Shown piece by piece: positions 35,449 to 44,759 of a stretch of DNA of 64,000 bases. This stretch comes from Isoptericola sp. AK164 (GTDB taxonomy: Bacteria > Actinomycetota > Actinomycetes > Actinomycetales > Cellulomonadaceae). The position numbers were made by a program, and so were the translations under genes. Positions within the stretch are counted from its first letter, which is position 1; the number at the start of each line of letters is the position of its first letter. The stretch lies in contig NZ_CP119106.1 in NCBI RefSeq assembly GCF_029643425.1, positions 992,001-1,056,000 of the forward strand. Direction: 5' to 3'. Under the pieces are notes generated by a model. The model did no database searches. It was given only the letters and a program-made list of their open reading frames with translations, and had not been told where the DNA came from.

Positions 35449-37068
35449 ATGGGTCACCTCGAGGTGGCGCACGTCTCCTACGTGCTGCCGGACGGACGCG
35501 GGCTGCTCGACGACGTCTCCTTCCGGGTCGGTGAGGGCAGCACGACGGCGCTCGTCGGCCCCAACGGCGCCGGGAAGACCACCCTGCTGCGCATCCTGAC
35601 CGGTGCGCTCCGGCCCGACGCCGGGATGGTGACGGCCTCCGGCGGCCTGGGCGTGATGTCGCAGTTCGTCGGCTCCGTGCGCGACGCCACCACCGTGCGC
35701 CAGCTCCTGGCCTCCGTCGCGCCGGACCGGATCCGACAGGCCGCCCGCGCCGTCGAGACCGCCGAGGACGCCCTGCTGGCGGTCGACGACGAGGCGGCGC
35801 AGATGCGGTACGCCCAGGCGCTGGCCGACTGGGCTGAGGTGCGCGGCTACGAGGCCGAGACGCTGTGGGACGTGTGCACGACGGCGGCGCTCGGCGTGCC
35901 GTTCGACCGGGCGCAGTACCGCGAGGTCCGCACCCTGTCGGGCGGCGAGCAGAAGCGCCTCGTCCTCGAGGCGCTGCTGCGCGGGCCCGACGAGGTGCTG
36001 CTGCTCGACGAGCCGGACAACTACCTCGACGTGCCCGGCAAGCGGTGGCTCGAGGACGCGCTGCGGGCCACGCGCCAGACCGTGCTGCTCGTGTCCCACG
36101 ACCGCGAGCTGCTGGCCGGCGTCGCGGACCGCATCGTCGCCCTCGAACCCGGGACGGACGGATCGGACGCGTGGGTGCACGGCGGCGGGTTCGCGACCTT
36201 CCACGCGGCACGCCGGGAGCGGTTCGCGCGGTTCGAGGAGCTGCGCCGGCGCTGGGACGAGAAGCACGCGCAGCTCACCAAGCTCGTGCTCACCCTGCGG
36301 CAGGCCGCCGCGAACAGCCCCGACATGGCCTCCCGGTACCGCGCGGCCCAGACGCGGCTGCGCAAGTTCACCGAGGCCGGGCCGCCGCCGGAGCCTCCCC
36401 GCGAGCAGCAGGTCCGGATGCGGCTGCGCGGGGGACGGACCGGTACCCGGGCCGTCACCTGCGAGGCGCTGGGCCTGACCGGCCTCATGCAGCCGTTCGA
36501 CCTGGAGGTGTTCTACGGCGAGCGGGTCGCCGTGCTGGGGTCCAACGGCTCCGGCAAGTCGCACTTCCTGCGGCTCCTGGCCGGTGACGACGTCGCGCAC
36601 TCGGGCCGGTGGCGGCTCGGGGCACGGGTGGTGCCCGGGCACTTCGCCCAGACCCATGCCCACCCCGAGCTCGCGGGGCGGACCCTCGTGGAGATCCTCT
36701 GGGCCGACCACGCCCGGGACCGCGGGGCCGCCATGGCCGCGCTGCGCCGCTACGAGCTCCACGGGACGGCGGACCGCCCGTTCGACCGGCTGTCCGGGGG
36801 CCAGCAGGCCCGCTTCCAGATCCTGCAGCTCGAGCTCGGAGGGTGCACGGCGCTGCTGCTCGACGAGCCGACGGACAACCTCGACCTGGCCAGCGCCGAG
36901 GCGCTGCAGGAGGGTCTGGAGGCCTTCGAGGGCACCGTCCTGGCGGTCACCCACGACCGCTGGTTCGCCCGCGGGTTCGACCGGTTCCTCGTCTTCGGTG
37001 CGGACGGCCGGGTCCGGGAGACCCCCGAGCCGGTGTGGGACGAGGACCGCGTCGAGCGCGTCCGCTGA
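35449..37068 (+). CDS. ABC-F family ATPase (ribosome-associated, possible antibiotic resistance)
   Basis: This 539-aa protein has two ABC domains and no membrane segment. Domain 1 has Walker [12 protein letters not shown] and signature LSGGEQKRL, with Walker [12 protein letters not shown]. Domain 2 has [19 protein letters not shown] and [11 protein letters not shown]. The charged linker between them (about 245-300; [21 protein letters not shown] and the basic RLRKFTEAG) is where ABC-F proteins reach the ribosomal P site. Members act in translation or protect ribosomes from antibiotics; which applies here is open. In Walker A of domain 2 the usual T after GKS is His. It lies between xseB and xseA and has no evident ribosome binding site. 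Confidence 0.9.
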   Translation: MGHLEVAHVSYVLPDGRGLLDDVSFRVGEGSTTALVGPNGAGKTTLLRILTGALRPDAGMVTASGGLGVMSQFVGSVRDATTVRQLLASVAPDRIRQAARAVETAEDALLAVDDEAAQMRYAQALADWAEVRGYEAETLWDVCTTAALGVPFDRAQYREVRTLSGGEQKRLVLEALLRGPDEVLLLDEPDNYLDVPGKRWLEDALRATRQTVLLVSHDRELLAGVADRIVALEPGTDGSDAWVHGGGFATFHAARRERFARFEELRRRWDEKHAQLTKLVLTLRQAAANSPDMASRYRAAQTRLRKFTEAGPPPEPPREQQVRMRLRGGRTGTRAVTCEALGLTGLMQPFDLEVFYGERVAVLGSNGSGKSHFLRLLAGDDVAHSGRWRLGARVVPGHFAQTHAHPELAGRTLVEILWADHARDRGAAMAALRRYELHGTADRPFDRLSGGQQARFQILQLELGGCTALLLDEPTDNLDLASAEALQEGLEAFEGTVLAVTHDRWFARGFDRFLVFGADGRVRETPEPVWDEDRVERVR

Positions 37069-37093
37069 CCTCTCGTCCCCGCACCCACCCTTT

Positions 37094-37157
37094 CGTTGTG
37101 GGCATGAAATCTGCAGGTCAGCAGGCGGTGGCGACTGCAGATTTCATGCCCACAACG
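37094..37157. repeat. Long palindromic element, copy 2
   Basis: Perfect 23-bp arms surround an 18-nt loop that contains CGGTGG. The arms share the 20-bp core TGTGGGCATGAAATCTGCAG with the element at 13592-13659. It stands between the convergent ABC-F and xseA genes, 26 bp after one stop and 20 bp after the other, and can serve as a two-way terminator. Confidence 0.85.
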
Positions 37158-37177
37158 TCGGCGGGTGCGGCGCAGGG

Positions 37178-38464
37178 TCAGGGCGTGGTCGAGGTGACCT
37201 CGGCGTCCAGGGCGCCGGCGGCGAGCCGTACGTGGACGCCGTCACCGGGAAAGACCTCGTCCGCGGCCCGTACCACCGCACCGTCGCCGCGCTGCACGAC
37301 GGCGTAGCCCCGCTCGAGCGTGGAGGCGGGCGACAGGGCACGCACCTGCGCGGCGAGCCGACCGACGTCGCCGGACGCCGTCAGCAGAGCCGCCTGCAGC
37401 AGGTGCCGGGCGTGCCGGAGCCGCTCGGCGACCTGTGCCTCGCGGCCCTCGACCATCGTCTCCGGGCGGGCGAGCACCGGGCGCGAGCGCACGGCGTCGA
37501 GGCCGTGCTGCTCGCGCTGCAGCAGTCCCTGGACGGCGCCGCGCATGCGCTGGCGCGCCTGGGCGACCCGCTGCCGTTCCTCCGCGACGTCGGGGACGAC
37601 GCACTTGGCGGCGTCCGTCGGGGTCGACGCCCGGTGGTCGGCCACCAGGTCCACCAGGGGGGTGTCGGTCTCGTGGCCGATCGCGCTGACCACCGGCGTC
37701 GTGCACGCGGAGACGCGGCGCACCAGCGCCTCGTTGCTGAACGGCAGCAGGTCCTCGACGGAGCCGCCCCCACGGGCCAGGACGATCACCTCGACGGACG
37801 GGTCGGCGTCCAGCTCGGAGACCGCCTGCGAGACCTCCGCCACCGCGTTGACGCCCTGGACGGCGACCTCGCGGATCTCGAAGCGCACCTGGGGCCAGCG
37901 GGCGCGGGCGTTCACCACGACGTCGTGCTCGGCCTTGGACTCCCGCCCGCAGACCAGGCCGACGACGGCCGGCAGGAACGGCAGGGGACGCTTGCGACCG
38001 ACGTCGAACAGCCCCTCGGCGGCCAGCACGCGGCGCAGCTGCTCGATCCGGGCGAGCAGCTCGCCCACGCCGACCTGCCGGATGGCCGCCGCTCGCAGCG
38101 ACATCCGGCCCGCCTTGATCCAGAACTCCGGCTTGGCGTGCACCACGACGTGGTCGCCCACCTCGGGCCGCGCGTCGAGGCCGTCGAAGGCGCGGGTGAG
38201 CATGTTCACCGGCAGGGAGGCCTCGACGTCGGTGTCGCGCAGCGTGAGGAACTGCATCCCCGAGGTGCGACGGTAGGTGTGCTCGATGACCTGACCCTCG
38301 ACCCACACGGGCGACATGCGGGCGACGTAGTCGCGGATCTTGCTCGACAGCAGGCGTACGGGCCAGGGGCGCTCGGCCGTCGTCTCGGCGGCCCGCTCGG
38401 GCAGCGGCTGGACGTCGTGGCCAGGAGTGTCGGGTCCGGTCGCGTCGGTCACGGCACCCAGCAT
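37178..38464 (-). CDS. xseA: Exodeoxyribonuclease VII large subunit
   Basis: This 428-aa nuclease subunit degrades single-stranded DNA. It has the N-terminal OB-fold ([27 protein letters not shown]), the catalytic-region block [25 protein letters not shown], and [24 protein letters not shown] helical region follows, and the C-terminal tail has [16 protein letters not shown] chose the ATG at 38464; a GTG at 38452 is nearly as good. It is divergent from ispH with 80 bp between starts. Confidence 0.95.
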   Translation of the reverse strand: MLGAVTDATGPDTPGHDVQPLPERAAETTAERPWPVRLLSSKIRDYVARMSPVWVEGQVIEHTYRRTSGMQFLTLRDTDVEASLPVNMLTRAFDGLDARPEVGDHVVVHAKPEFWIKAGRMSLRAAAIRQVGVGELLARIEQLRRVLAAEGLFDVGRKRPLPFLPAVVGLVCGRESKAEHDVVVNARARWPQVRFEIREVAVQGVNAVAEVSQAVSELDADPSVEVIVLARGGGSVEDLLPFSNEALVRRVSACTTPVVSAIGHETDTPLVDLVADHRASTPTDAAKCVVPDVAEERQRVAQARQRMRGAVQGLLQREQHGLDAVRSRPVLARPETMVEGREAQVAERLRHARHLLQAALLTASGDVGRLAAQVRALSPASTLERGYAVVQRGDGAVVRAADEVFPGDGVHVRLAAGALDAEVTSTTP

Positions 38465-38532
38465 GCCCCACGGCACCCACAGCGACCGCGACGGGTCGGG
38501 CCGTCCGTCACCGACCCTCCACACCGGGCTCC

Positions 38533-38538
38533 TACACT
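38533..38538 (+). promoter_or_regulatory. -10 box TACACT for ispH
   Basis: TACACT is followed by 6 nt and then the GTG start with no ribosome binding site, so the message is probably leaderless. Confidence 0.55.
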
Positions 38539-38544
38539 GGCACC

Positions 38545-39549
38545 GTGACTGCGACCGCACCGGCCCCCGTCCGACCGACCCCGACCAAGCGCGTGCTGCT
38601 CGCGGCGCCGCGCGGCTACTGCGCCGGCGTCGACCGTGCCGTGGTCGCCGTCGAGAAGGCGCTGGAGAACTACGGCGCCCCCGTGTACGTCCGCAAGGAG
38701 ATCGTGCACAACAAGCACGTGGTGGAGACGCTGAGCGAACGCGGCGCGATCTTCGTCGAGGAGGCCGACGAGGTCCCGCGCGGGGCGCGCGTGGTGTTCT
38801 CCGCCCACGGCGTCTCCCCGGCCGTGCGCGAGTCCGCCGCCTCGCGGGACCTGCAGACCATCGATGCCACCTGCCCGCTGGTGACCAAGGTCCACAAGGA
38901 GGCGGTGCGGTTCGCCAAGGCGGACAAGACGATCCTGCTCATCGGCCACGACGGCCACGAGGAGGTCGAGGGCACCGCCGGCGAGGCGCCGGAGCACACC
39001 ATCGTGGTGAACTCGCCCGAGGAGGCGGACGTCGTCGAGGTCCCGGACCCTGACAACGTCGTGTGGCTGTCGCAGACCACGCTGTCCGTCGACGAGACGA
39101 TGGAGACGGTGCGCCGCCTGCGCGAGCGGTTCCCGAGCCTGGCCGACCCGCCCAGCGACGACATCTGCTACGCGACCCAGAACCGCCAGGTGGCGGTCAA
39201 GAAGCTCTCGCCGGAGTGCGACCTGGTCATCGTCGTGGGGTCGGCGAACTCGTCGAACTCCGTGCGGCTGGTCGAGGTCGCCCTCGACGCCGGCGCGACG
39301 ACGGCCTACCGGGTGGACCGCGCCACCGAGATCCAGGACGCCTGGTTCGAGGGCGTGAGCACGGTCGGCGTGACGTCCGGGGCGTCCGTGCCGGAGATCC
39401 TCGTCGACGACGTGCTGCGCCAGCTCGACGAGCGGGGCTACGGCGAGGCGGAGGAGGTGCGCACCGCGACCGAGGACCTGGTGTTCTCGCTGCCGCGCGA
39501 GCTGCGTCCGCCGCGCGACGCCCGCCAGCTCCCGATCCAGCCGGCCTGA
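38545..39549 (+). CDS. ispH: 4-hydroxy-3-methylbut-2-enyl diphosphate reductase
   Basis: This 334-aa iron-sulfur enzyme makes IPP and DMAPP in the last step of the MEP isoprenoid pathway. The three cluster cysteines are in [15 protein letters not shown] and ICYATQNRQ, and the catalytic Glu region follows ([11 protein letters not shown]). The GTG start at 38545 looks leaderless. It is divergent from xseA and convergent with rmuC. Confidence 0.97.
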   Translation: MTATAPAPVRPTPTKRVLLAAPRGYCAGVDRAVVAVEKALENYGAPVYVRKEIVHNKHVVETLSERGAIFVEEADEVPRGARVVFSAHGVSPAVRESAASRDLQTIDATCPLVTKVHKEAVRFAKADKTILLIGHDGHEEVEGTAGEAPEHTIVVNSPEEADVVEVPDPDNVVWLSQTTLSVDETMETVRRLRERFPSLADPPSDDICYATQNRQVAVKKLSPECDLVIVVGSANSSNSVRLVEVALDAGATTAYRVDRATEIQDAWFEGVSTVGVTSGASVPEILVDDVLRQLDERGYGEAEEVRTATEDLVFSLPRELRPPRDARQLPIQPA

Positions 39550-39560
39550 CCCCGGTCGGA

Positions 39561-39595
39561 GGGCCCGGCCCGAGCCCTGGCGCTCGGGCCGGCCC
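39561..39595. terminator. Bidirectional hairpin between ispH and rmuC
   Basis: The inner stem GGCCCGAG/CTCGGGCC is perfect, and it extends outward by GGGCC/GGCCC past a single bulged C. The loop is 8 nt. Confidence 0.6.
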
Positions 39596-39630
39596 GGCCC
39601 GAGCGCCGCGAACCCGGAACCGTCGGGGTC

Positions 39631-41163
39631 TCAGCCCGCGGCGGACTCGTCGTCCTGCGTCGACGTCTCCTGGGCGCGCTGCAGCGCCCGGCGGTCGGAG
39701 TCGACCAGCGTCTCCACCGCGGACCGGTCGTCGTCGATGCTCACCTGGCCGATCCCGACGACCCCGCCCTCGTCGGCGGCCAGCAGCTCGGGCTTGGTGA
39801 TGGGGCGGGTCGTCTCCTCGAGGCCCTTCATCTCGTCGATCTCGTCCTTGGCGTCGACCACGTCGAGCTCGACCATGCGGCGCGCCGAGGTGAGCACGTT
39901 GCGCTCGAGCGACCCGATCATCTTGTTGTAGTTCTTGGTGGCCCCGTCGAGCGACTTGCCCATCTTGGTGACGTGGTCGGTCATGGTCACCAGTCGCGAG
40001 TGCAGCTCCTTGCCGACCTTGAGCACCCGCTGGGCGTTGTCCGCGAGGGCCTGCTGCCGCCACGAGTAGGCCACCGTGCGCAGCAGCGCCAGCAGCGTCA
40101 CGGGGCTGGCCAGGATGACGTTCTTGCGGGCCGCGTCCTCCATGAGGGCCGGGTCCCGCTCGAGGGCCGCCGACAGGAACGACTCGGCGGGCACGAACAT
40201 GACCACGAACTCCGGGGCGTTGTCGAACAGGTCCCAGTACCGCTTGGACGCCAGGTCGTCGACGTGCTTGCGCATGTGCCGCACGTGCGCCGCGAGCCGC
40301 TGGTCGCGGACCGCCGGGTCCTCGGACTGCTGGGCCTCCAGGTAGCCGAGGAAGGCCACCTTGGAGTCGACGACGATGTGCTTGCCGCCGGCGAGGTTCA
40401 CCACGAGGTCCGGGCGCAGGGTCTCGCCGTCGTCGTTGGTGGCGTGCACCTGGACGTCGAAGTCGACCTGCTCGATCATGCCCGCCGCCTCGACGACCCG
40501 CTGCAGCTGCAGCTCGCCCCAGGCGCCCCGCTCCTGGGAGGACCGCAGCGCGGTGACCAGGTCGCTCGTGCCCTTGCGCAGCTCGCCGGAGACGTCGGCC
40601 AGGCTGCGCATGTTCTCGGTGAGGCGGGAGTCGAACTCGATGCGCCGCTTCTCCTGCTCGGCGACCTCCGTGCGGACCTTCTCCAGGCTCTTCCCGATCG
40701 GGTCGACGAGCGCCTTGAACGCCTCCTCGCGCTGGGCGAGCGTCTCGTCGTGGCGGACCGTGGACTGCTTGAGCCGCTGCTCGGCCAGCTCCAGGAACTG
40801 CTTGTTGGACGAGGACAGCGCCTCACCGGCCAGGGAGCGGAACTGCTGGGCCATGCGCTCCTGGTCGCCCTTGACCTCGGCGAGCTGCCGGTCGGCCTGC
40901 TCGCGCACCGCGTTCGTCTCGCGCTGGTGGCGCTCCTGGGCCTCGGCGACCCGGCGGTCGCCGTCGTCCCGCGCGGCCTCGACCTGCTCACGCAGGTGGG
41001 CGCTCTCCCGGCGGACCGACTCGAGCTCGCTGTGCAGGCGTACCGACTCCATCTCCTGGGACCGGTGCCGGCCCGTGGTGCGCAGCGCGTGCCAGAGCCA
41101 GCCGAGGAGCACCCCCACGGCCAGGGTGCCGAGCGAGAGCAGCAGGGCGGACGTCGTCTCCAT
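39631..41163 (-). CDS. rmuC: DNA recombination protein RmuC
   Basis: This 510-aa protein has an N-terminal membrane segment (residues 5-24, SALLLSLGTLAVGVLLGWLW), a long charged coiled coil (about 35-185), and the RmuC nuclease-like core (GAWGELQLQRVVEAAGM, then DLVVNLAGGKHIVVDSKVAF, with the acidic residues of a restriction-endonuclease fold). RmuC limits DNA inversions in E. coli. An acidic tail rich in D, E and S ends the protein. It is a single gene, divergent from the ABC transporter pair. Confidence 0.94.
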   Translation of the reverse strand: METTSALLLSLGTLAVGVLLGWLWHALRTTGRHRSQEMESVRLHSELESVRRESAHLREQVEAARDDGDRRVAEAQERHQRETNAVREQADRQLAEVKGDQERMAQQFRSLAGEALSSSNKQFLELAEQRLKQSTVRHDETLAQREEAFKALVDPIGKSLEKVRTEVAEQEKRRIEFDSRLTENMRSLADVSGELRKGTSDLVTALRSSQERGAWGELQLQRVVEAAGMIEQVDFDVQVHATNDDGETLRPDLVVNLAGGKHIVVDSKVAFLGYLEAQQSEDPAVRDQRLAAHVRHMRKHVDDLASKRYWDLFDNAPEFVVMFVPAESFLSAALERDPALMEDAARKNVILASPVTLLALLRTVAYSWRQQALADNAQRVLKVGKELHSRLVTMTDHVTKMGKSLDGATKNYNKMIGSLERNVLTSARRMVELDVVDAKDEIDEMKGLEETTRPITKPELLAADEGGVVGIGQVSIDDDRSAVETLVDSDRRALQRAQETSTQDDESAAG

Positions 41164-41232
41164 GCCTGCCAGGCTGCCACGGGGCACCGACACGACCCGG
41201 CCGACGCACCGTGACCAGGTCCGACGGGCGGA

Positions 41233-41238
41233 TACGGT
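41233..41238 (+). promoter_or_regulatory. -10 box TACGGT for the ABC transporter pair
   Basis: TACGGT is followed by 6 nt and the GTG start, again the leaderless arrangement. Confidence 0.5.
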
Positions 41239-41244
41239 GGGCGC

Positions 41245-42039
41245 GTGACGCACCCCACCGCCCCGCCGGACCCGGCGGCAGCCCTCAGCCTGCGCGGCCT
41301 GTGGAGACGCTTCGGGGACAAGATCGCCGTCTCCGGCGTCGACCTGGACGTGCCGGCCGGCTCGTTCTTCGGGCTCGTGGGCCCCAACGGCGCCGGCAAG
41401 ACGACGGCGCTGTCGATGGCCACCGGCCTGCTGCGGCCGGACTTCGGCACGGTGCACGTGCTCGGCACCGACCTGTGGGCCCGTCCGGACGAGGCCAAGC
41501 CGCTCCTCGGCGTCCTGCCGGACGGTGTGCGGTTGTTCGACCGGCTGACCGGGGCCCAGCTGCTCACCTACTCCGGCCTGCTGCGCGGCCTCGACCGGGA
41601 CACGGTGGCCCGGCGCGGCGAGGACCTGCTGCGCGCGATGGACCTGCTCGCGGACCGCGACACGCTCGTGGTCGACTACTCGGCCGGCATGACCAAGAAG
41701 ATCGCGCTGGCCGGGGCGATGATCCACGCGCCGCGGGTGCTCGTGCTCGACGAGCCCTTCGAGGCCGTCGATCCCGTCAGCGCCGCCAACATCCGCGCCA
41801 TCCTGCAGCGCTACGTGGACGGCGGCGGCACCGTCGTCGTCTCGAGCCACGTGATGGACCTCGTGCAGCGCACGTGCTCGCACGTCGCGATCATCGCCGG
41901 CGGGCACGTCCTCGACGCCGGGACCGTCGACGCGGTGCGCGGCGGGCAGAGCCTGGAGGACCGGTTCGTCGCCCTGGTCGGCGGCCGTCAGGAGTCGGGA
42001 GGGTTGGAGTGGTTGCGCACCTCGTCCGACTCAGGCTGA
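41245..42039 (+). CDS. ABC transporter ATP-binding protein
   Basis: This 264-aa ATPase has Walker [12 protein letters not shown], an altered signature YSAGMTKKIALAGAM, Walker B VLVLDEPFEAVD and H-loop VVSSHVMDLV. The signature and size fit the DrrA/CcmA-like exporter class. It works with the membrane protein encoded next, whose start overlaps its last 31 bp. The substrate is unknown. Confidence 0.92.
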   Translation: MTHPTAPPDPAAALSLRGLWRRFGDKIAVSGVDLDVPAGSFFGLVGPNGAGKTTALSMATGLLRPDFGTVHVLGTDLWARPDEAKPLLGVLPDGVRLFDRLTGAQLLTYSGLLRGLDRDTVARRGEDLLRAMDLLADRDTLVVDYSAGMTKKIALAGAMIHAPRVLVLDEPFEAVDPVSAANIRAILQRYVDGGGTVVVSSHVMDLVQRTCSHVAIIAGGHVLDAGTVDAVRGGQSLEDRFVALVGGRQESGGLEWLRTSSDSG

Positions 42040-43619
42040 CGCTCCTGGGCAACACGCTGCGCCGCAGCGTCTGGCAGGCGGTCGGGCTCGTCGTGGCGAC
42101 GCTGTACGGGCTGTCGGTGGTGACGCTCGCGGTGACGGCCGCGGTCGCCGGCGGCCTGGCCGACCCGGTCGTGACCGGCCAGGTCCTCACCGTGGCGGGG
42201 TCCGCCGTCGTCGTGGCCTGGTGGGTCGTGCCGCTGTTCGCCTTCGGCCTGGACTCCACGCTCGACCCGCAGCGGTTCGCGCCCCTGGCCATCCCGCGCC
42301 GTCGGCTCCTGGCCGGCCTGGCCGTCGCCGCGCTGGTCTCCGTACCGGCCCTGGTCACGGTGCTCGGCGCCGTCGGCGTCGCCTTCGCCTGGGTGACCGA
42401 CCCGGCCGCCGTGGCCGCGGCGCTCCTGAGCGCCGCGGTGGCGGTGGCGCTGTGCGTGCTCGGTGCGCGGGCCGTCACGACGCTCCTCGCCCCGCTGCTG
42501 GACTCGCGGCGCCACCGCGAGGTGCTCATGGTCGCCGCCGTCGTGCCGCTGCTTGCGGTCGGACCGTTCTTCGCCTGGGTCACGTCCCCCACGCGCGGCG
42601 ACGGCGGCGAGGTGACCGTGTCCGGACCGGGCGACCTGGTGCCCGCCGTCGTCGCACCGGCGGCCGAGCTCCTGGCCTGGACCCCGCTGGGAGCCCCGTG
42701 GGCGCTGCCGGGGGCCGTGCACGACGGCGCCTGGGGGCTGGCCGCGGCACGGCTCGGGATCGCGGTCGGGGCCCTGGTCCTGCTCGTGGTCGTCTGGGAC
42801 CGCGCCCTGGCCCGGGCGCTGGTCGCCCCTCGCGGCGGCCGCGCGGGCGGGACCGCGAGGGGTCTGGGCTGGTTCGGCCGCCTGCCTGCCACGCCGACGG
42901 GTGCGGTGGCGGCACGGTGCGCCACCTACTGGGTGCGCGACCCGCGGTACGCCACCACGCTGGCGCTGGTGCCGCTGCTCCCCGCCGTCGCCGTCGTGCT
43001 CGGGCTGACCACCGGCGCCGGGGCGGGCCTGCTGCTGCTCGCGGCCCCGGTCGTGGCGTTCCTGCTGGGCTTCGCCGTGTCCGACGACGTCGGCTACGAC
43101 AGCACGGCCTTCGCGCTCCACGTGGCCTCCGGCGTGCCGGGCCGTGCCGACCGGTGGGGTCGCGCCCTGCCCGTGCTGGTGGTGGGCGTCCCGCTGGTCG
43201 TCGCGCTCGCCGTCGTCGGCGCCGCCGTGGCGGACCGCTGGGTCGCCCTGCCGGCCGTGCTCGGGCTGGCGCTCGGCGTGCTGGGGGCGGCGCTGGGGAC
43301 GTCGAGCGTGGCGTCGGCCCGGCTGGTGTACCCGGTGCCCAAGCCGGGACAGAGCGCCTTCTCCACGCCCCAGGGCGCGACGACGGCGACGGTGGTGGCG
43401 CAGATGGCCGCGTTCGCCGTCATCGCTGCGCTGACGCTGCCGACGACGGCGCTGGCCGTGGCGGCCGTGCTCCTGGCGAGTGTGCCGCTGTCCCTGGCCG
43501 CGGCCGGGGTGGGGGTCGCGACCGCGACGGCCGCCGTCGTGGTCGGCGTGCGGTGGGGCGCCCGCGTGTACGAGCGGCGCCTGCCGGAGCTGCTCGCGCA
43601 GGTCAGGTCGTTCGCCTGA
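42009..43619 (+). CDS. ABC transporter membrane protein
   Basis: This 536-aa protein has about 12 hydrophobic segments, some close together. I chose the GTG at 42009 (MVAHLVRLRLTLLG), which has GGGAGGG 5 nt upstream within the ATPase gene. It resembles large exporter permeases next to CcmA-type ATPases in actinobacteria. Strong hydrophobicity and high A/V/L content are typical. Nothing indicates the substrate. Confidence 0.85.
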   Translation: MVAHLVRLRLTLLGNTLRRSVWQAVGLVVATLYGLSVVTLAVTAAVAGGLADPVVTGQVLTVAGSAVVVAWWVVPLFAFGLDSTLDPQRFAPLAIPRRRLLAGLAVAALVSVPALVTVLGAVGVAFAWVTDPAAVAAALLSAAVAVALCVLGARAVTTLLAPLLDSRRHREVLMVAAVVPLLAVGPFFAWVTSPTRGDGGEVTVSGPGDLVPAVVAPAAELLAWTPLGAPWALPGAVHDGAWGLAAARLGIAVGALVLLVVVWDRALARALVAPRGGRAGGTARGLGWFGRLPATPTGAVAARCATYWVRDPRYATTLALVPLLPAVAVVLGLTTGAGAGLLLLAAPVVAFLLGFAVSDDVGYDSTAFALHVASGVPGRADRWGRALPVLVVGVPLVVALAVVGAAVADRWVALPAVLGLALGVLGAALGTSSVASARLVYPVPKPGQSAFSTPQGATTATVVAQMAAFAVIAALTLPTTALAVAAVLLASVPLSLAAAGVGVATATAAVVVGVRWGARVYERRLPELLAQVRSFA

Positions 43620-43667
43620 CGACCCCCGCACTCGGGCGTGTCGGCCCGACCTGAGAGACTGGGGGAT

Positions 43668-44720
43668 GTGAATCCCGAGAACGACCGACCTTCCGTGACG
43701 CTGCCCGAGGGCTGGACGGTGGTGGTTCCGGACCTTGCCGACGTGCCCCGGCTGGGCGCGCTGCGGGCGCTCCAGGCGGCTCCGCACACCGGTTCCGACA
43801 CCCCCGACACGGCCCAGATCGAGAACGAGATCGCCGGCGCCGCCTCGTGGACCCGGCGGCACCTCGCGGTCCAGGACGCCGACGGCGAGCTCCGCGCCTG
43901 GGCCCACGCGCACGACCGGGCGGCGGGCCGGACCGTGCTCGGCATCGAGATCGACCGGTCGCTGCCCCGCGAGACCCAGGACCGGCTGGCGGCCTGGTGC
44001 TACGACGAGCTCGCCGCCGTCGGGCGGGAGATGGCCCAGCTGCGCGGCGAGTCCGCGACGCAGCTCGACGCCGGTGCCTTCGCCGGGGACGAGCGGCTGC
44101 GCGGCTGGCTCGCCGACGCCGGGTTCACCCACGTGCGCACGTGGTGGCAGATGACGCGGCCGGTCACGCCGGACGAGGCCGAGCCGGGGGTCTTCCCCGA
44201 GCCGAAGCCGGGGGTGGAGATCCGCCGGGTCGCGCAGCACGAGAACGGCATGCCGGTCGCCGAGGACCTCAACGCCGTGCACCAGGTGCTCGAGACCGCC
44301 TTCACGGACCACTTCAACTCCTACCAGGAGTACTTCACCGAGTTCGTGCAGCGGCTGCGCGAGGACCCGGGCCACCGCTGGGACCACTGGTGGCTCGCCT
44401 GCGCAGACGACCCGGAGGACCCTGACGCCGACCCGTTCCCGGCCGGTGCCCTGGTGGGCTCGGAGCTGGCCCCCGACGCCTCCGGGGTGCGCGGGACCTA
44501 CATCGACTACATCGGCGCGCTGGCCGAGGCTCGCGGCCGCGGGGTGGCCACCGCCCTGCTGCACGCCGTCATCGCCGACGCCGCCTCCCGGGGCCGCAAC
44601 CGCGTGGGCCTCGAGGTGGACGCCGACAGCCCCACGGGTGCCGAGTCGCTGTACACGAAGCTCGGGTGGCGCACGAAGTACGTCACCGAGTCCTGGCACC
44701 GCGAGATCACCGTCGACTGA
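43668..44720 (+). CDS. GNAT-family N-acetyltransferase, tandem-domain
   Basis: This 350-aa protein appears to have two GNAT-like halves. The C-terminal half has the acetyl-CoA loop EARGRGVATALLHAVI (motif A, R/Q-x-x-G-x-A) and LGWRTKYV near the end; the N-terminal half lacks a clear loop and is probably degenerate. The GTG at 43668 is preceded by GGGGGA. A MshD-like (mycothiol synthase) role is possible by size and duplication but not supported by specific motifs. Confidence 0.82.
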   Translation: MNPENDRPSVTLPEGWTVVVPDLADVPRLGALRALQAAPHTGSDTPDTAQIENEIAGAASWTRRHLAVQDADGELRAWAHAHDRAAGRTVLGIEIDRSLPRETQDRLAAWCYDELAAVGREMAQLRGESATQLDAGAFAGDERLRGWLADAGFTHVRTWWQMTRPVTPDEAEPGVFPEPKPGVEIRRVAQHENGMPVAEDLNAVHQVLETAFTDHFNSYQEYFTEFVQRLREDPGHRWDHWWLACADDPEDPDADPFPAGALVGSELAPDASGVRGTYIDYIGALAEARGRGVATALLHAVIADAASRGRNRVGLEVDADSPTGAESLYTKLGWRTKYVTESWHREITVD

Positions 44721-44745
44721 GGGCGGGGCGGGCGCGCACGGCGCG

Positions 44746-44751
44746 TAGGAT
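44746..44751 (+). promoter_or_regulatory. -10 box TAGGAT for ychF
   Basis: TAGGAT is followed by 8 nt and a GTG start without a ribosome binding site. Confidence 0.5.
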
Positions 44752-44759
44752 GGGGCGAC

